Positions 25,958 to 35,154 of a stretch of 64,000 nucleotides of DNA are shown here, in pieces. This DNA is from Peptococcaceae bacterium BICA1-7. Lineage in GTDB: Bacteria; Bacillota; Desulfotomaculia; Desulfotomaculales; Desulfocucumaceae. Numbering within the stretch: position 1 is the stretch's first letter; every line of letters starts with the position of its first letter. The notes beneath the pieces were generated by a model. It searched no databases. It was given only the letters and a program-made list of their open reading frames with translations, and was not told the origin of the DNA. The DNA is taken from positions 21,597-85,596 of the forward strand of contig JUEB01000022.1 in the NCBI GenBank assembly GCA_000802095.1. Reading direction: 5' to 3'. The position numbers were made by a program, and so were the translations under genes.

Positions 25958-27019
25958 GTGGGTGCTTCAGATTATCTGCGCATTAAATGCAGCAGCAGTC
26001 CTGTTGACTGGCTCATGGAGGAGGCACGAAATATTTCCTGGAAACATTTTGGAAAAAACATTGAACTTTACTACTCTTACTACCAGGATAAATCTAATGA
26101 AACGCAATTTACTAAGGACGCCAGGGAGAGGTATAAAGTTGATTATATTAGTAAGATAAAAAAATCACTTGTCAATGTTACACCCATCATAAGTTTATCA
26201 GGTCAGAGATGTGAGCTTAGATGCGATCACTGTAAAACAATTACACTAAGAGCCATGTATGATGCGGAAAGTCCGGAAAAATTGTATCAGTCAGCAAAAT
26301 CATTTTATTTGAATGGCTCAAAAGGAATTCTTTTGTCCGCCGGTTCAAGGAAGGACGGAAGCACCCTGATAGGGCAAGAGTATAATGATACGATTAAACG
26401 TATTAAAGAGGATTTTTCCATGTATATAGGGGTGCATGCCGGTTATGTATCCCGTCAGCGGGTTAAAGAAATAAAGGAGCTTGGTGCGGATAGTATTTTA
26501 ATTGACGTTATTGGCCATCAGGAAACATTAAGTAAAGTATACCACATCGAACGCCCGCTAAGCGTTGTTGAGGAGGTCATAAGTTATACTATTGAAGAAA
26601 ATATAGATGTAATTCCACATATATGTATTGGCCTTCATTATGGAGAAATTAAGGGTGAATATGACGCAATTAAAATGCTTTCCAAATACCCATTGAAATA
26701 TATAACTTTTATAATATTGGTGCCAACCCCGGGAACTCCCATGGCATCCCTGGATCCTCCGGATATTACCAGCGTAGCCCGTGTTATGGCTTACGGAAGA
26801 TTTAAATTGCCAAAGGTCATACACTCTCTGGGATGTACCAGGCCAATAGGAGTATTTGGAGAAGAAGCGGAGTTAATGGCTATCCAGTTGGGTTGCAACA
26901 GGATTGCAGGCATATCATCTGACTTGACCATAAAAAAGTGCAAGGAACTGGGATTGAATTTCAATATTGCGTCACATTGCTGTATGATAGGTAACGGTAT
27001 GTTTGATAGTTTAATATGA
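25958..27019 (+). CDS. Radical SAM protein resembling lipoyl synthase component LipS2
   Basis: 353 residues from GTG 25958 (GAGGGGTGA 7 bp upstream). The first ~70 residues are a helical extension (VDWLMEEARNISWKHFGK) like that in biotin-synthase relatives. ISLSGQRCELRCDHCKTITLRAM places the cluster cysteines at C85, C89, C92 and matches the COG1856 'biotin synthase homologue' pattern SxSGxxCxLxCxHC. Later come SILIDVIGHQETL, VIPHICIGLHYGEIKGEYDAI, LVPTPGTPMA and HSLGCTRPIGVFGEEAELMAIQLGCNRIAG, which recalls the LGCMRPRG...A...G C-terminal motif of LipS2. With the LipS1-like gene it would form a two-protein sulfur-inserting system. No lipoate ligase or lipoylated protein gene lies nearby. Confidence 0.8.
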   Translation: MGASDYLRIKCSSSPVDWLMEEARNISWKHFGKNIELYYSYYQDKSNETQFTKDARERYKVDYISKIKKSLVNVTPIISLSGQRCELRCDHCKTITLRAMYDAESPEKLYQSAKSFYLNGSKGILLSAGSRKDGSTLIGQEYNDTIKRIKEDFSMYIGVHAGYVSRQRVKEIKELGADSILIDVIGHQETLSKVYHIERPLSVVEEVISYTIEENIDVIPHICIGLHYGEIKGEYDAIKMLSKYPLKYITFIILVPTPGTPMASLDPPDITSVARVMAYGRFKLPKVIHSLGCTRPIGVFGEEAELMAIQLGCNRIAGISSDLTIKKCKELGLNFNIASHCCMIGNGMFDSLI

Positions 27020-27061
27020 TCTAATGTGTAACCAAATAAATAACAGAAAGGTGTGGTTTTA

Positions 27062-27562
27062 ATGGGAAAACAATTATTGGAGAATGTTACCCGGGAAAAA
27101 ATGCTAAAAGATATGTGGTTGCTGCATGATAGTAGATGGTTCATAAAAGTAATTGGAGAATTTGGTTTCGATGCTGCAAATAAGCTCAATCAGGAGATAA
27201 ATAAGTCTATCGGAAGAACTGAGATGAAACGGTTAATTAAAGAGCTTAAACGTGAAAAGATAGGCAGTGCTAAAGAACTGAAGGAAATATTTGATACAGC
27301 TGTTGAACTGTATTTACCTGATGAGCATCAATATGAATTTGAGGTTTATGATGAACATACAGTTCTCGGTAAAGTAATTAAATGCTTTATTCATAGTCAC
27401 CTGGAAAAGGCCGGAACCACCAGTATCTATAAGTGCCCCGGCAAGTTAAGGTGTGATTCCTGGCTGGAGGCCTGCGGCGTTAAAGGAGAATCCATTGCTG
27501 ATAAAACAGCCCAGGATTGTAATGGAAGGTGCACCATAACCTACAAAATAAATTGGGAATAA
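27062..27562 (+). CDS. DUF6125-like protein (166 aa)
   Basis: Starts at ATG 27062 behind AAAGGTG. The N-terminal half is helical with WLLHDSRWFIKVIGEFGFDAANKLNQEI, close to the 'W...H...WF..v..efG.e.A..lN' pattern of DUF6125-like cytosolic proteins (name from memory). The C-terminal half has a conserved-looking Cys/His set: C111-region VIKCFIHSHLEKAG, YKCPGKLRC, WLEACGV, and DCNGRCTITYKI. That arrangement suggests a metal or iron-sulfur site. Function is unknown. It lies between the LipS2-like gene and the acyl-AMP ligase, so it may bind the substrate or deliver a cofactor to the radical SAM enzymes. Confidence 0.65.
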   Translation: MGKQLLENVTREKMLKDMWLLHDSRWFIKVIGEFGFDAANKLNQEINKSIGRTEMKRLIKELKREKIGSAKELKEIFDTAVELYLPDEHQYEFEVYDEHTVLGKVIKCFIHSHLEKAGTTSIYKCPGKLRCDSWLEACGVKGESIADKTAQDCNGRCTITYKINWE

Positions 27563-27661
27563 AAAAGATTTTACCTGGCAGACCATTGTTCTTAAATTGA
27601 TCAGATAAATATGCCCTTGGATTAAATGGCTGTGTATATGATATTTGAGGGATGGATGACC

Positions 27662-29404
27662 ATGAACAATTACAGTGTTTTTAATAATATGATTGATGTA
27701 TTACAGTATCAGTCAGAAGTCAAAGCAGATAAAATAGTGTATACTTTTTTAGATTACACTCTAGATGATGACTACGTTGAAAATAAAATTACATATCGCC
27801 AGTTAGAGAAAAAGGCCAGCATTGTATCCTTCTTTCTTCAGCAGCACCAGTGTTTTGGAGAAAGAGCCATATTACTTTATCCACCTGGGATAGACTATAT
27901 TGTCGCATTTTTTGCCTGTTTACGGGCCGGTGTTTTGGCAGTGCCCTCCTACCCCCCATATTCCACAAAGATTTTTTCTCAATTTATTTCTATTGTTAAG
28001 GATGCTCTGCCAAAATTCGTTATTACTAATAAACTTATGGCCGAAGTGCTTAAATCTCAGTTAGGAGAGAGCCCTGATTTCCCGGATATAATATGGATCG
28101 AAACCGATGGTCTCGATGATGAAGAATTGCATGAATATAAGCCAACACCCAATAAAATTGCATTTCTCCAGTATACCTCCGGCTCAACCTCTCAGCCAAG
28201 AGGGGTTATGGTTACTCATGATAATTTACTGCATAACCTATTTTTAATACGTGATAGTTTTCAGCATGAATCACATAGCTGTGGAGTAATATGGCTTCCT
28301 CCCTATCATGACATGGGCCTTATTGGAGGTATATTACAACCATTGTATGCAGGCTTTCCGGTGGTTTTGATGTCACCACTGGATTTCCTAAAAAAACCGA
28401 TAAGGTGGCTGCGGGCAATAACCAGCTACAGGGCGAATACCAGTGGCGGTCCTAATTTTGCTTATGAATTGTGCATAAGGAAGGTTACACCGGAACAAAG
28501 GCAGAGTCTGGATTTAAGAAGCTGGGATTTGGCCTTTAATGGTGCTGAGCTGGTACAGGCCGATACAATCGAAGAATTTGCCAAAACATTTGAGGATTGC
28601 GGTTTTAATCCCCGGGCATTTTATCCATGCTATGGGCTAGCTGAATCAACATTAATAGTAACCGGAGGATTAAAGGGGGAACTGCCTAAAATAGCGCAAT
28701 TTGATAAAGAAAGTATACTTGATAATATTGCTCTGCCTAAAAATTCACATGATGGAGGATTGCATAAACGATATGTGGGCTGTGGTTATCCCCTGCATGT
28801 GGGTGAAGTTGCAATAGTGGATCAGGAAACATGTGTAAAATTGGAACAGGGCTGTGTAGGAGAAATATGGGTAAAAAATCCCAGTGTTGCTTTTGGATAC
28901 TGGAACAATAATGATGAGACAGAGAGAATTTTTAATGCTTATCTGTCTGATACAAATGAAGGCCCTTTTCTCAGAACAGGTGATCTTGGGTTTATATATG
29001 ATGGGGAGTTATTTGTAATAGGACGGATCAACGATATAATAATCCGGGGTAAAAACTACTATCCCTATGATATTGAAAAATCTGCTGAGATAAGTCACCC
29101 CTGTCTGAGAAAGGGGTGCAATGCCTTGTTTTCGGTGGGTGAAGCTGATGATATGAGAATTATTTTAATGCAAGAAATAAAAAATGGTTATGAGGATATA
29201 GATCTTAGAGAAGTTGTAAGTAGTATACGGGATTTAATTGCTTTGAACCACCAGCTATATGTTAACGAGATAGTGTTGATTAGACAGAATTCCATACCTA
29301 AAACATCAAGTGGTAAGATAAGAAGAAGTGCATGCAGGGAGAATTATTTGCGTAATAAATTTGAAGCTGTTTTTGGTGAACAGCAAAATCTTGACTCACT
29401 GTAA
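27662..29404 (+). CDS. Fatty acyl-AMP ligase (FAAL-type adenylating enzyme)
   Basis: 580 residues from ATG 27662 behind GAGGGATGG. The adenylation core has [18 protein letters not shown] (P-loop 171-176), and the FAAL-specific run [13 protein letters not shown] (from 211), [13 protein letters not shown] and [11 protein letters not shown], rather than the corresponding CoA-ligase motifs. [20 protein letters not shown] and the A10 lysine K552 in [11 protein letters not shown] are present. FAALs activate a free fatty acid as acyl-AMP and pass it to a carrier protein instead of CoA. Here the partner is surely the carrier protein encoded at 21071. It is the last AT-rich gene before metK, 14 bp away. 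Confidence 0.93.
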   Translation: MNNYSVFNNMIDVLQYQSEVKADKIVYTFLDYTLDDDYVENKITYRQLEKKASIVSFFLQQHQCFGERAILLYPPGIDYIVAFFACLRAGVLAVPSYPPYSTKIFSQFISIVKDALPKFVITNKLMAEVLKSQLGESPDFPDIIWIETDGLDDEELHEYKPTPNKIAFLQYTSGSTSQPRGVMVTHDNLLHNLFLIRDSFQHESHSCGVIWLPPYHDMGLIGGILQPLYAGFPVVLMSPLDFLKKPIRWLRAITSYRANTSGGPNFAYELCIRKVTPEQRQSLDLRSWDLAFNGAELVQADTIEEFAKTFEDCGFNPRAFYPCYGLAESTLIVTGGLKGELPKIAQFDKESILDNIALPKNSHDGGLHKRYVGCGYPLHVGEVAIVDQETCVKLEQGCVGEIWVKNPSVAFGYWNNNDETERIFNAYLSDTNEGPFLRTGDLGFIYDGELFVIGRINDIIIRGKNYYPYDIEKSAEISHPCLRKGCNALFSVGEADDMRIILMQEIKNGYEDIDLREVVSSIRDLIALNHQLYVNEIVLIRQNSIPKTSSGKIRRSACRENYLRNKFEAVFGEQQNLDSL

Positions 29405-29418
29405 AGGAGGCCTGTATA

Positions 29419-30609
29419 TTGCCCAGACACTGGTTTACATCCGAATCTGTAACCGAGGGACACCCCGACAAGGTGGCTGACCAGATATCCGATGCCATTC
29501 TGGATCAGATTATCGGTCTGGATCCTGCTGCCCGGGTGGCCTGCGAGACCTTTGTCACCACCGGTCTTGTGCTGGTGGGCGGCGAGATAACCACCAGATG
29601 TTATGTAGACATTCCACGGGTAGCACGGGAGACAGTCAGGGAGATCGGTTACACCAGAGCTAAATATGGCTTTGATTGCGACACCTGCGCAGTGATCACC
29701 TCTATTAACGAGCAGTCTCCGGACATCGCCCTGGGAGTGGATGAGTGCCTTGAGGCCAAGGAGGGCCAGGAAGCCAACAGTGGATTAGAAGCCATGGGGG
29801 CAGGTGATCAGGGTATGATGTTCGGCTATGCCTGTAGCGAAACCCCCGAATTGATGCCCATGCCCATCTCGCTGGCCCACCATATGGCTTGGCGTCTGGC
29901 TAATGTGCGCAAGACCAGGGAATTGCCTTACCTGCGTCCTGACGGCAAGGTGCAGGTCACAGTTGAATACGAAGAAAGCAGACCGGTCCGGGTGGATACC
30001 ATCATTGTCTCGGCTCAGCACCACCCGCGGATGGGGCAGGAGGCAATCCGGGAGGACATTATAAACAAAGTAATCAGGCCCAGTGTTCCTGAAGAAATGA
30101 TCGACTCCGGCACCCGCTTCCTGGTCAATCCTACCGGCCGGTTTGCAGTGGGTGGCCCCCAGGGCGATACTGGCCTAACCGGACGGAAGATCATTGTGGA
30201 CACCTACGGAGGCATGGCCCGTCATGGCGGCGGCGCCTTTTCAGGCAAGGATCCCACCAAGGTAGACCGCTCGGCCAGCTATGCATTGCGCTATGTGGCT
30301 AAGAACATTGTAGCCGCCGGTCTGGCAGAACGATGTGAGGTGCAGGCGGCATATGCCATAGGTGTGGCCAGACCGGTATCCATCAGGGTGGATACCTTTA
30401 ATACTGGCCGGGTGGACGAAGAAAAGCTGGTGCGGGCGGTAATGGAAGTATTCGATCTGCGGCCCGCAGCCATTATCCGTGACCTTGATTTACGTCGGCC
30501 AATATTTAAGAACACCGCTGCTTATGGTCACTTTGGGCGGAGGGACATCTCCCTGCCCTGGGAGAGCACCAATAGGGTTAGCATGTTACGCCAGCTTTTT
30601 AATTGTTAA
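29419..30609 (+). CDS. metK: S-adenosylmethionine synthetase
   Basis: 396 residues, complete. [48 protein letters not shown] and [22 protein letters not shown] are the diagnostic ATP- and methionine-binding motifs. It makes SAM from methionine and ATP. TTG 29419 has AAAGGAGG 8 bp upstream, only 14 bp after the acyl-AMP ligase, so it should be on the same mRNA as four radical SAM genes that consume SAM. The base composition jumps back to the GC-richer style of the rest of the window (many GCC, CTG, GGC codons), unlike the genes on both sides. It could be the main chromosomal metK that the cluster inserted against, or an added copy. Confidence 0.97.
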   Translation: MPRHWFTSESVTEGHPDKVADQISDAILDQIIGLDPAARVACETFVTTGLVLVGGEITTRCYVDIPRVARETVREIGYTRAKYGFDCDTCAVITSINEQSPDIALGVDECLEAKEGQEANSGLEAMGAGDQGMMFGYACSETPELMPMPISLAHHMAWRLANVRKTRELPYLRPDGKVQVTVEYEESRPVRVDTIIVSAQHHPRMGQEAIREDIINKVIRPSVPEEMIDSGTRFLVNPTGRFAVGGPQGDTGLTGRKIIVDTYGGMARHGGGAFSGKDPTKVDRSASYALRYVAKNIVAAGLAERCEVQAAYAIGVARPVSIRVDTFNTGRVDEEKLVRAVMEVFDLRPAAIIRDLDLRRPIFKNTAAYGHFGRRDISLPWESTNRVSMLRQLFNC

Positions 30610-30707
30610 CATAATATTATTGCTGAAATAAAGAATCAGCCGTTAATCACACCGTAATAATCCATTTTATTGCACGGAATGCTATGGGAATCGAAAGGAT
30701 ATAGGTT

Positions 30708-31049
30708 ATGGAAAGAATGATTGCCTATTGTGGAGTAGATTGTTTTGAGTGCCCCACATTCAGGGCCGCTCAAAAGGATGATGATCAAAAAAGAATGAAA
30801 GTTGCAGAGTTGTGGTCAGTAGTATTTAAAATGGAGCTTAAAGCTGAGGACATTAACTGTGACGGCTGCCTGACTAAGAGTGGACGGCTTTTTAATCATT
30901 GCAAAGTATGTAATATAAGAAAATGCTGTCAGGAGAAAAAAATAGATAACTGTGCTTATTGCCATGAATTTATTTGCCAGGAGCTGGATTTTATTTTTAA
31001 GGCCATACCAAAAGCTAAAACAAACCTTGAAGAAATAAGAAAGTCATAA
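30708..31049 (+). CDS. DUF3795 family cysteine-rich protein
   Basis: 113 residues with 13 cysteines. The opening MIAYCGVDCFECPTF is the DUF3795 signature (iaYCGLdCseCpay), followed by NCDGCLT, HCKVCNIRKCCQEK and NCAYCHEFICQEL, which look like several zinc-binding knuckles. Function unknown; homologues are common in anaerobes. RBS GAAAGGATA. It is AT-rich like the cluster to its left but separated from metK by 98 bp that may hold its own promoter, so membership in the cluster is uncertain. Confidence 0.85.
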   Translation: MERMIAYCGVDCFECPTFRAAQKDDDQKRMKVAELWSVVFKMELKAEDINCDGCLTKSGRLFNHCKVCNIRKCCQEKKIDNCAYCHEFICQELDFIFKAIPKAKTNLEEIRKS

Positions 31050-31098
31050 ATGAGGGCCGTCTCTTTACTTTAAACCAACATGATAGTTTTACCAAAGT

Positions 31099-31137
31099 TA
31101 AAGGTCCAGTGCAGGCGTAGCCTGTACTGGACCTTTA
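31099..31137. terminator. Long bidirectional hairpin
   Basis: AAAGGTCCAGTGCAGGC pairs with GCCTGTACTGGACCTTT over GTA, one wobble. It lies between the DUF3795 gene (rightward) and the tRNA (leftward) and can terminate both. Confidence 0.75.
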
Positions 31138-31143
31138 TAATGT

Positions 31144-31218
<75 letters not shown>

Positions 31219-31330
31219 ATATGTTTTACCCACCGGGCTGCTGCCCGTTTGACGCATATATTATTATGCATTATTGAAGGCCTCAAGTCAAGGAGATTTG
31301 TCTTAACAGGTGAAGTAAATGCTGGATTGT

Positions 31331-32464
31331 TTATAGCATTGAACTAATCCTGTGAAGCAGTCCGGGCTTTTCCACCCTCCCGGCGGCAACCAGCACTGAT
31401 CTGGTCAGTTCCCTCCCCTTAAGCATAAAAACAACTGTGCCTATTTCCTGGCCCTCCTTCACCGGCGCCTCCAGGGGTCCCGCAGCAATTATCTTTCTGG
31501 TCAGCTCTTTCAGATCCTGGTCGGAGAGGTGCAGATTAACCTCTTTTGGACAGAGCGCCTCCACCTGGTCTTTTAGTCCCCCGGTTACCGGCACCCGGCC
31601 AACTACTTCTCCACTGCCGGTCACAGCTACCTGCGGCAGGTCATTAAATCCGTAGTCCAGGAGTTCCACCGCGTCACGGAATCTATTCCGGCTGTGCAGT
31701 ATTACTGCGATAAGAGTGCGTCCGTTTCTTTCGGCGGCAGCCACCAGGCAGTTGCCTGCCCTGATTGTTGTGCCTGTTTTTACACCCATTATGCCCTCGT
31801 AGCTGTTCTCACGGACAAGGCTGTTGGTGTTTGCCACCGGCTTTTCTTTTTTTCCGTCGGCCCAGTAAATGGTAGCCCGGGGCAGGCGGACAATTCCGGC
31901 AAAATCACTATTGGACAGGGCGTAGCGGGTTATAACGGCAAGATCGTGGGCGGTGGTGTAGTGGTTGGGGTGGTGATAGCCGTTGGTATTGGCAAACCTG
32001 GTATCCAGTGCCCCCAGTATAAGCGCCCTGTTGTTCATCAGCTCTATGAATCTTTCCTGGCTGCCGGCCACGTGCTGGGCTATGGCCACGGTGCTGTCGT
32101 TGGCGGAGTACAACAAAGCTGCCTTGATAAGGTTTTCCAGGGATAACCTGTCTCCCCTTTCCAGCCTCAGCTCCTGGCCCACCGAAATGCTGGCCGGCTC
32201 CTTCCCTATGACTACAATTTCTTCCCGGTGACCGTACTCCAGGGCTATTATGGCGGTCATTATTTTGGTCAGGCTGGCTGGCTCCCTTCTTTTATAGCCT
32301 TGGTGCTCGTATAGCACCTGTCCGGTGCCGGCATCCATAAGCAGGGCCGATGCGGCGGATATTCTAAGGGCTTCGGCGGCCGGGGCCGGAGTGGTATATA
32401 AAAACAGAATTGCAGCAATATATATAAATATTATTTTCTTTTTCCTGAACAGCACATCCATCAC
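31331..32464 (-). CDS. D-alanyl-D-alanine carboxypeptidase (S11, DacF/DacB-like)
   Basis: 377 residues. An N-terminal signal sequence (IIFIYIAAILFLYTTPAPAAEA) precedes the penicillin-binding fold: S64-x-x-K67 in ASLTKIM, SAND (~119) as the SxN motif and VKTGTT (~219) as KTG. After ~260 comes the PBP5-type C-terminal beta domain (VTGGLKDQVEALCPKEVNL). It trims the terminal D-Ala from peptidoglycan stem peptides outside the membrane. In spore formers such enzymes (DacB, DacF) set cortex cross-linking. GTG 32464 or ATG 32461 is the start. It is divergent from the spore polysaccharide deacetylase gene, which supports a spore-wall role. Confidence 0.93.
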   Translation of the reverse strand: MMDVLFRKKKIIFIYIAAILFLYTTPAPAAEALRISAASALLMDAGTGQVLYEHQGYKRREPASLTKIMTAIIALEYGHREEIVVIGKEPASISVGQELRLERGDRLSLENLIKAALLYSANDSTVAIAQHVAGSQERFIELMNNRALILGALDTRFANTNGYHHPNHYTTAHDLAVITRYALSNSDFAGIVRLPRATIYWADGKKEKPVANTNSLVRENSYEGIMGVKTGTTIRAGNCLVAAAERNGRTLIAVILHSRNRFRDAVELLDYGFNDLPQVAVTGSGEVVGRVPVTGGLKDQVEALCPKEVNLHLSDQDLKELTRKIIAAGPLEAPVKEGQEIGTVVFMLKGRELTRSVLVAAGRVEKPGLLHRISSML

Positions 32465-32616
32465 CCCAGAAATTGAATTCGCAAGTTATTCTGCCTCGGC
32501 TGCCCTTTAATATTAGCGGTAACTTTTTGCTGCAAATGAATATTTACCCGCATATTAAAGGGGACAGGCCCATATGTATAGTACAGGGAAATATTACCAT
32601 CCTTCAGGAGGGGTTT

Positions 32617-33369
32617 ATGATGAAGATTTATTTTTTCAATTTTTCCAGGGTGCGGCGTTATCTATTTTTGTTGCCTGCGCTTCTGGTTATGGCGGCGCTG
32701 TTTACCGGGATGCTGCTGTCCGATATTCCGGCGGTATCCTCGAAAACCAAGCCCTATGCCATATTTAAAGTGAAAACAGATAAAAAGGTAGCTGCTCTTA
32801 CCTTTGATATAAGCTGGGGCACCAAAGTGCCGGGACCGGTGCTGGACACCCTCAAAAAAAATAATGTAAAATCCACATTCTTTCTCTCGGGGCCATGGGT
32901 GAAAAAGTACCCCGAATTTCCCCGTCGAATTGTCGCCGAGGGACATGAAATCGCCTCCCACGGTAACAGACACATAGACCTTGACAGGGAATCACCGGCA
33001 GTGGTGAAGGACGAAATAACAGCCGCCCACCAGTCCATCATGGAGGTAACCGGGGTTGAGCCCCGCCTTATCAGAACCCCCAACGGGGCATGGGATGACA
33101 TGGTGCTGGGAGTGGCGGATGAGCTGGGCTATAAAGTAATACAGTGGAGTGATGACTCCCTGGACTGGAAAAAGCCTGGAGTGGACGCCATAGTAAACAG
33201 GGTGCTGGACAGGGTTCACCCCGGGGCCATAATTCTAATGCACGCCAGCGATACCTGCCTGCAGACCCCCGAGGCCCTGCCAAGGGTGCTGGAGGGGCTA
33301 AAGGCCCGGGGGTATGAGCTGGTTACCGTGTCTGAGCTGCTTAATGAGGGGACGGGGGTGGCGGAATAA
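32617..33369 (+). CDS. pdaB: Polysaccharide deacetylase, sporulation PdaB type
   Basis: 250 residues from ATG 32617, with AGGAGGGG upstream. One N-terminal membrane anchor (YLFLLPALLVMAALFTGMLL) and a NodB/CE4 domain: LTFDISWG (D64, in place of the usual TFDDG), GHEIASHGNRHIDL as metal motif, RTPNGAWDD as motif 3 and ILMHASD near the end. The DISWG variant is typical of the Bacillus PdaB/YbaN sporulation subgroup, which is needed for cortex maintenance; whether these are active deacetylases is unsettled. The spacer before it (to 32464) has a GGGGACAGGC half-site (~32559) of the palindrome family. Confidence 0.87.
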   Translation: MMKIYFFNFSRVRRYLFLLPALLVMAALFTGMLLSDIPAVSSKTKPYAIFKVKTDKKVAALTFDISWGTKVPGPVLDTLKKNNVKSTFFLSGPWVKKYPEFPRRIVAEGHEIASHGNRHIDLDRESPAVVKDEITAAHQSIMEVTGVEPRLIRTPNGAWDDMVLGVADELGYKVIQWSDDSLDWKKPGVDAIVNRVLDRVHPGAIILMHASDTCLQTPEALPRVLEGLKARGYELVTVSELLNEGTGVAE

Positions 33370-33392
33370 GCATAGCTTATACTGAATACTTT

Positions 33393-33626
<234 letters not shown>

Positions 33627-33641
33627 CCTGGGAAGGCGGCT

Positions 33642-33899
33642 CTAGTGGGTTTTTCCACTGCCTACCATTCGTGTTATCAGTCTGGACAGCACCTTCTTTT
33701 CCTCTTCGTCCCCCTGTTCCCAGAGTTCCTTTAAAAGCCGCTGCTCACGGTTGCCCGGGTCGAAATGATCGGAAAAGAATTCTCCCAGCCGGTAGGCCAT
33801 GCTGTCCATATTCCGGTCGGAAATACCCAGGGCCTTGCCTCCGTGCACGAAGTTGCCCAGCAGGTTTTTCCATTGGTGCCAGGTTGTTTCCGCTTCCAC
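33642..33899 (-). CDS. DUF3243 family protein (85 aa)
   Basis: GTG 33899 has GGAGGTG 7 bp upstream; the frame open upstream to 33959 is rejected as it crosses a terminator. WHQWKNLLGNFVHGGKALGISDRNMDSMAYRLGEFF and DPGNREQRLLKELWEQGDEEEKKVL follow the DUF3243 pattern (W..WK..L......G.s...i...A..iG, dP.n.eqrlLkELW). Small, helical, cytosolic, function unknown, common in Firmicutes. It follows the decarboxylase beta gene but a terminator intervenes, so it is likely a separate unit or weak read-through. Confidence 0.85.
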   Translation of the reverse strand: MEAETTWHQWKNLLGNFVHGGKALGISDRNMDSMAYRLGEFFSDHFDPGNREQRLLKELWEQGDEEEKKVLSRLITRMVGSGKTH

Positions 33900-33944
33900 T
33901 AAAATCACCTCCAGGCCTATTTTCCCCGGCTGTGGCCCCCGGTT

Positions 33945-33982
33945 ATTCCGTAAAAACAAAAACCGCCCTTTATAAAGGGCGG
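33945..33982 (-). terminator. Terminator of the decarboxylase operon
   Basis: The 22-bp perfect palindrome ACCGCCCTTTA/TAAAGGGCGGT (33961-33982), followed on the minus strand by T5-G-T5, 25 bp past the beta-subunit stop. Confidence 0.88.
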
Positions 33983-34007
33983 TTCAGTCATGCATAATAA
34001 CGTATAA

Positions 34008-35126
34008 CTACTTGATTGACAGTATAAAAGCCCCGGCCGCCACTGCCGTTCCAATAACTCCGGCCACGTTGGGGCCCATGGCGTGCATGAGCAGGTAGTT
34101 CTGGGGGTTGGACTCTGTTCCCATAACATGTACCACCCGGGCGGCCATGGGCACTGCCGAGACTCCGGCTGCCCCGATAAGAGGGTTGACCTTGTTTTTG
34201 GTCACCAGATTCATTAATTTGGCAATAATTACCCCGCCCGCTGTGGCGAAGGCAAAGGCCACAACACCCAGTACAAATATATAGATAGTCTTCTGATTGA
34301 GAAAGTTCTCGGCCGACATGGTGGAACCCACACCAACTCCCAGCAGTATGGTGATTATGTTCATCAGCTCGTTGCGGGAAACGTTGGTGAGCCTGTCCAC
34401 CACCCCGGACTCCATAAACAGGTTGCCCAGCATGAACATGGCTATAAGGGGTGCAGAGGGGGGAACCAGAAGTATTATGATGATAGAGGCCAGCAGAGGG
34501 AATACTATTTTTTCACCCTTGCTTACAACTCTCATCTGGGTCATAACCATGGCTCTTTCCTTGCTGGTGGTGAGCAGCCGGGCTATGGGCGGTATTATAA
34601 TGGGTACCAGCGCCATATACGAGTAGGCCGCCACCGAGGTCGGGCCCATCAGGTGAGGGGCCAGATTGGCTGCAAGGTATATGGTGGTGGGGCCGTCAGC
34701 CCCTCCTATAATTCCTATGGTGGCTGCTTCCTCAATGGTAAAGCCTAACAGTAGTGAGGAAAAGAAGGCGGCATATACCCCCAGTTGAGCGGCTGCGCCC
34801 AGCAGCAGTGTTTTGGGATTGGCTATCACCGGCCCGAAATCAGTCATGGCTCCCAGGCCAAGGAAGATCAGGGGGGGGATCAGCTCGGTTTCTATGCCAA
34901 AGTGATAAAAGATATAGAAAAGACCGCCTTCATTAGTAAGGCCGGTCAGGGGGAAATTGGCGGCAAATATACCAAAGCTGATGGGTAAAAGCAGAAGGGG
35001 CTCAATCCCTTTTTTTATTGCCAGGTACATAAGGGTGAAGGCAATAGCCCACATTATGACATTTTTCCAGGACAGGTCCCATATGCCGAGCCCGGCCAGG
35101 CTGTGCGAGAGTATTTCCGGCAACAA
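34008..35126 (-). CDS. Na+-transporting carboxylic acid decarboxylase, beta subunit
   Basis: 372 residues, TTG start behind GGAGGGAAAG. About ten membrane helices. LGLGAMTDFGPVIANPK holds the conserved Asp of the OadB/MmdB/GcdB family, and GIIGGADGPTTIYLAANLAP the region with the second key Asp and the Na+-binding residues; MSAENFLNQKT and HVMGTESNPQNYLLMHAMGPNVAG complete the family pattern. The subunit decarboxylates carboxybiotin and pumps two Na+ out. Upstream in the same operon are the biotin carrier and a gamma-like subunit. No carboxyltransferase (alpha) gene is present here, so it must be encoded elsewhere. Methylmalonyl-CoA or oxaloacetate are the likely substrates for such Clostridia. 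Confidence 0.95.
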   Translation of the reverse strand: MLPEILSHSLAGLGIWDLSWKNVIMWAIAFTLMYLAIKKGIEPLLLLPISFGIFAANFPLTGLTNEGGLFYIFYHFGIETELIPPLIFLGLGAMTDFGPVIANPKTLLLGAAAQLGVYAAFFSSLLLGFTIEEAATIGIIGGADGPTTIYLAANLAPHLMGPTSVAAYSYMALVPIIIPPIARLLTTSKERAMVMTQMRVVSKGEKIVFPLLASIIIILLVPPSAPLIAMFMLGNLFMESGVVDRLTNVSRNELMNIITILLGVGVGSTMSAENFLNQKTIYIFVLGVVAFAFATAGGVIIAKLMNLVTKNKVNPLIGAAGVSAVPMAARVVHVMGTESNPQNYLLMHAMGPNVAGVIGTAVAAGAFILSIK

Positions 35127-35154
35127 CTTTCCCTCCTAACTTTATGCTATGTTT

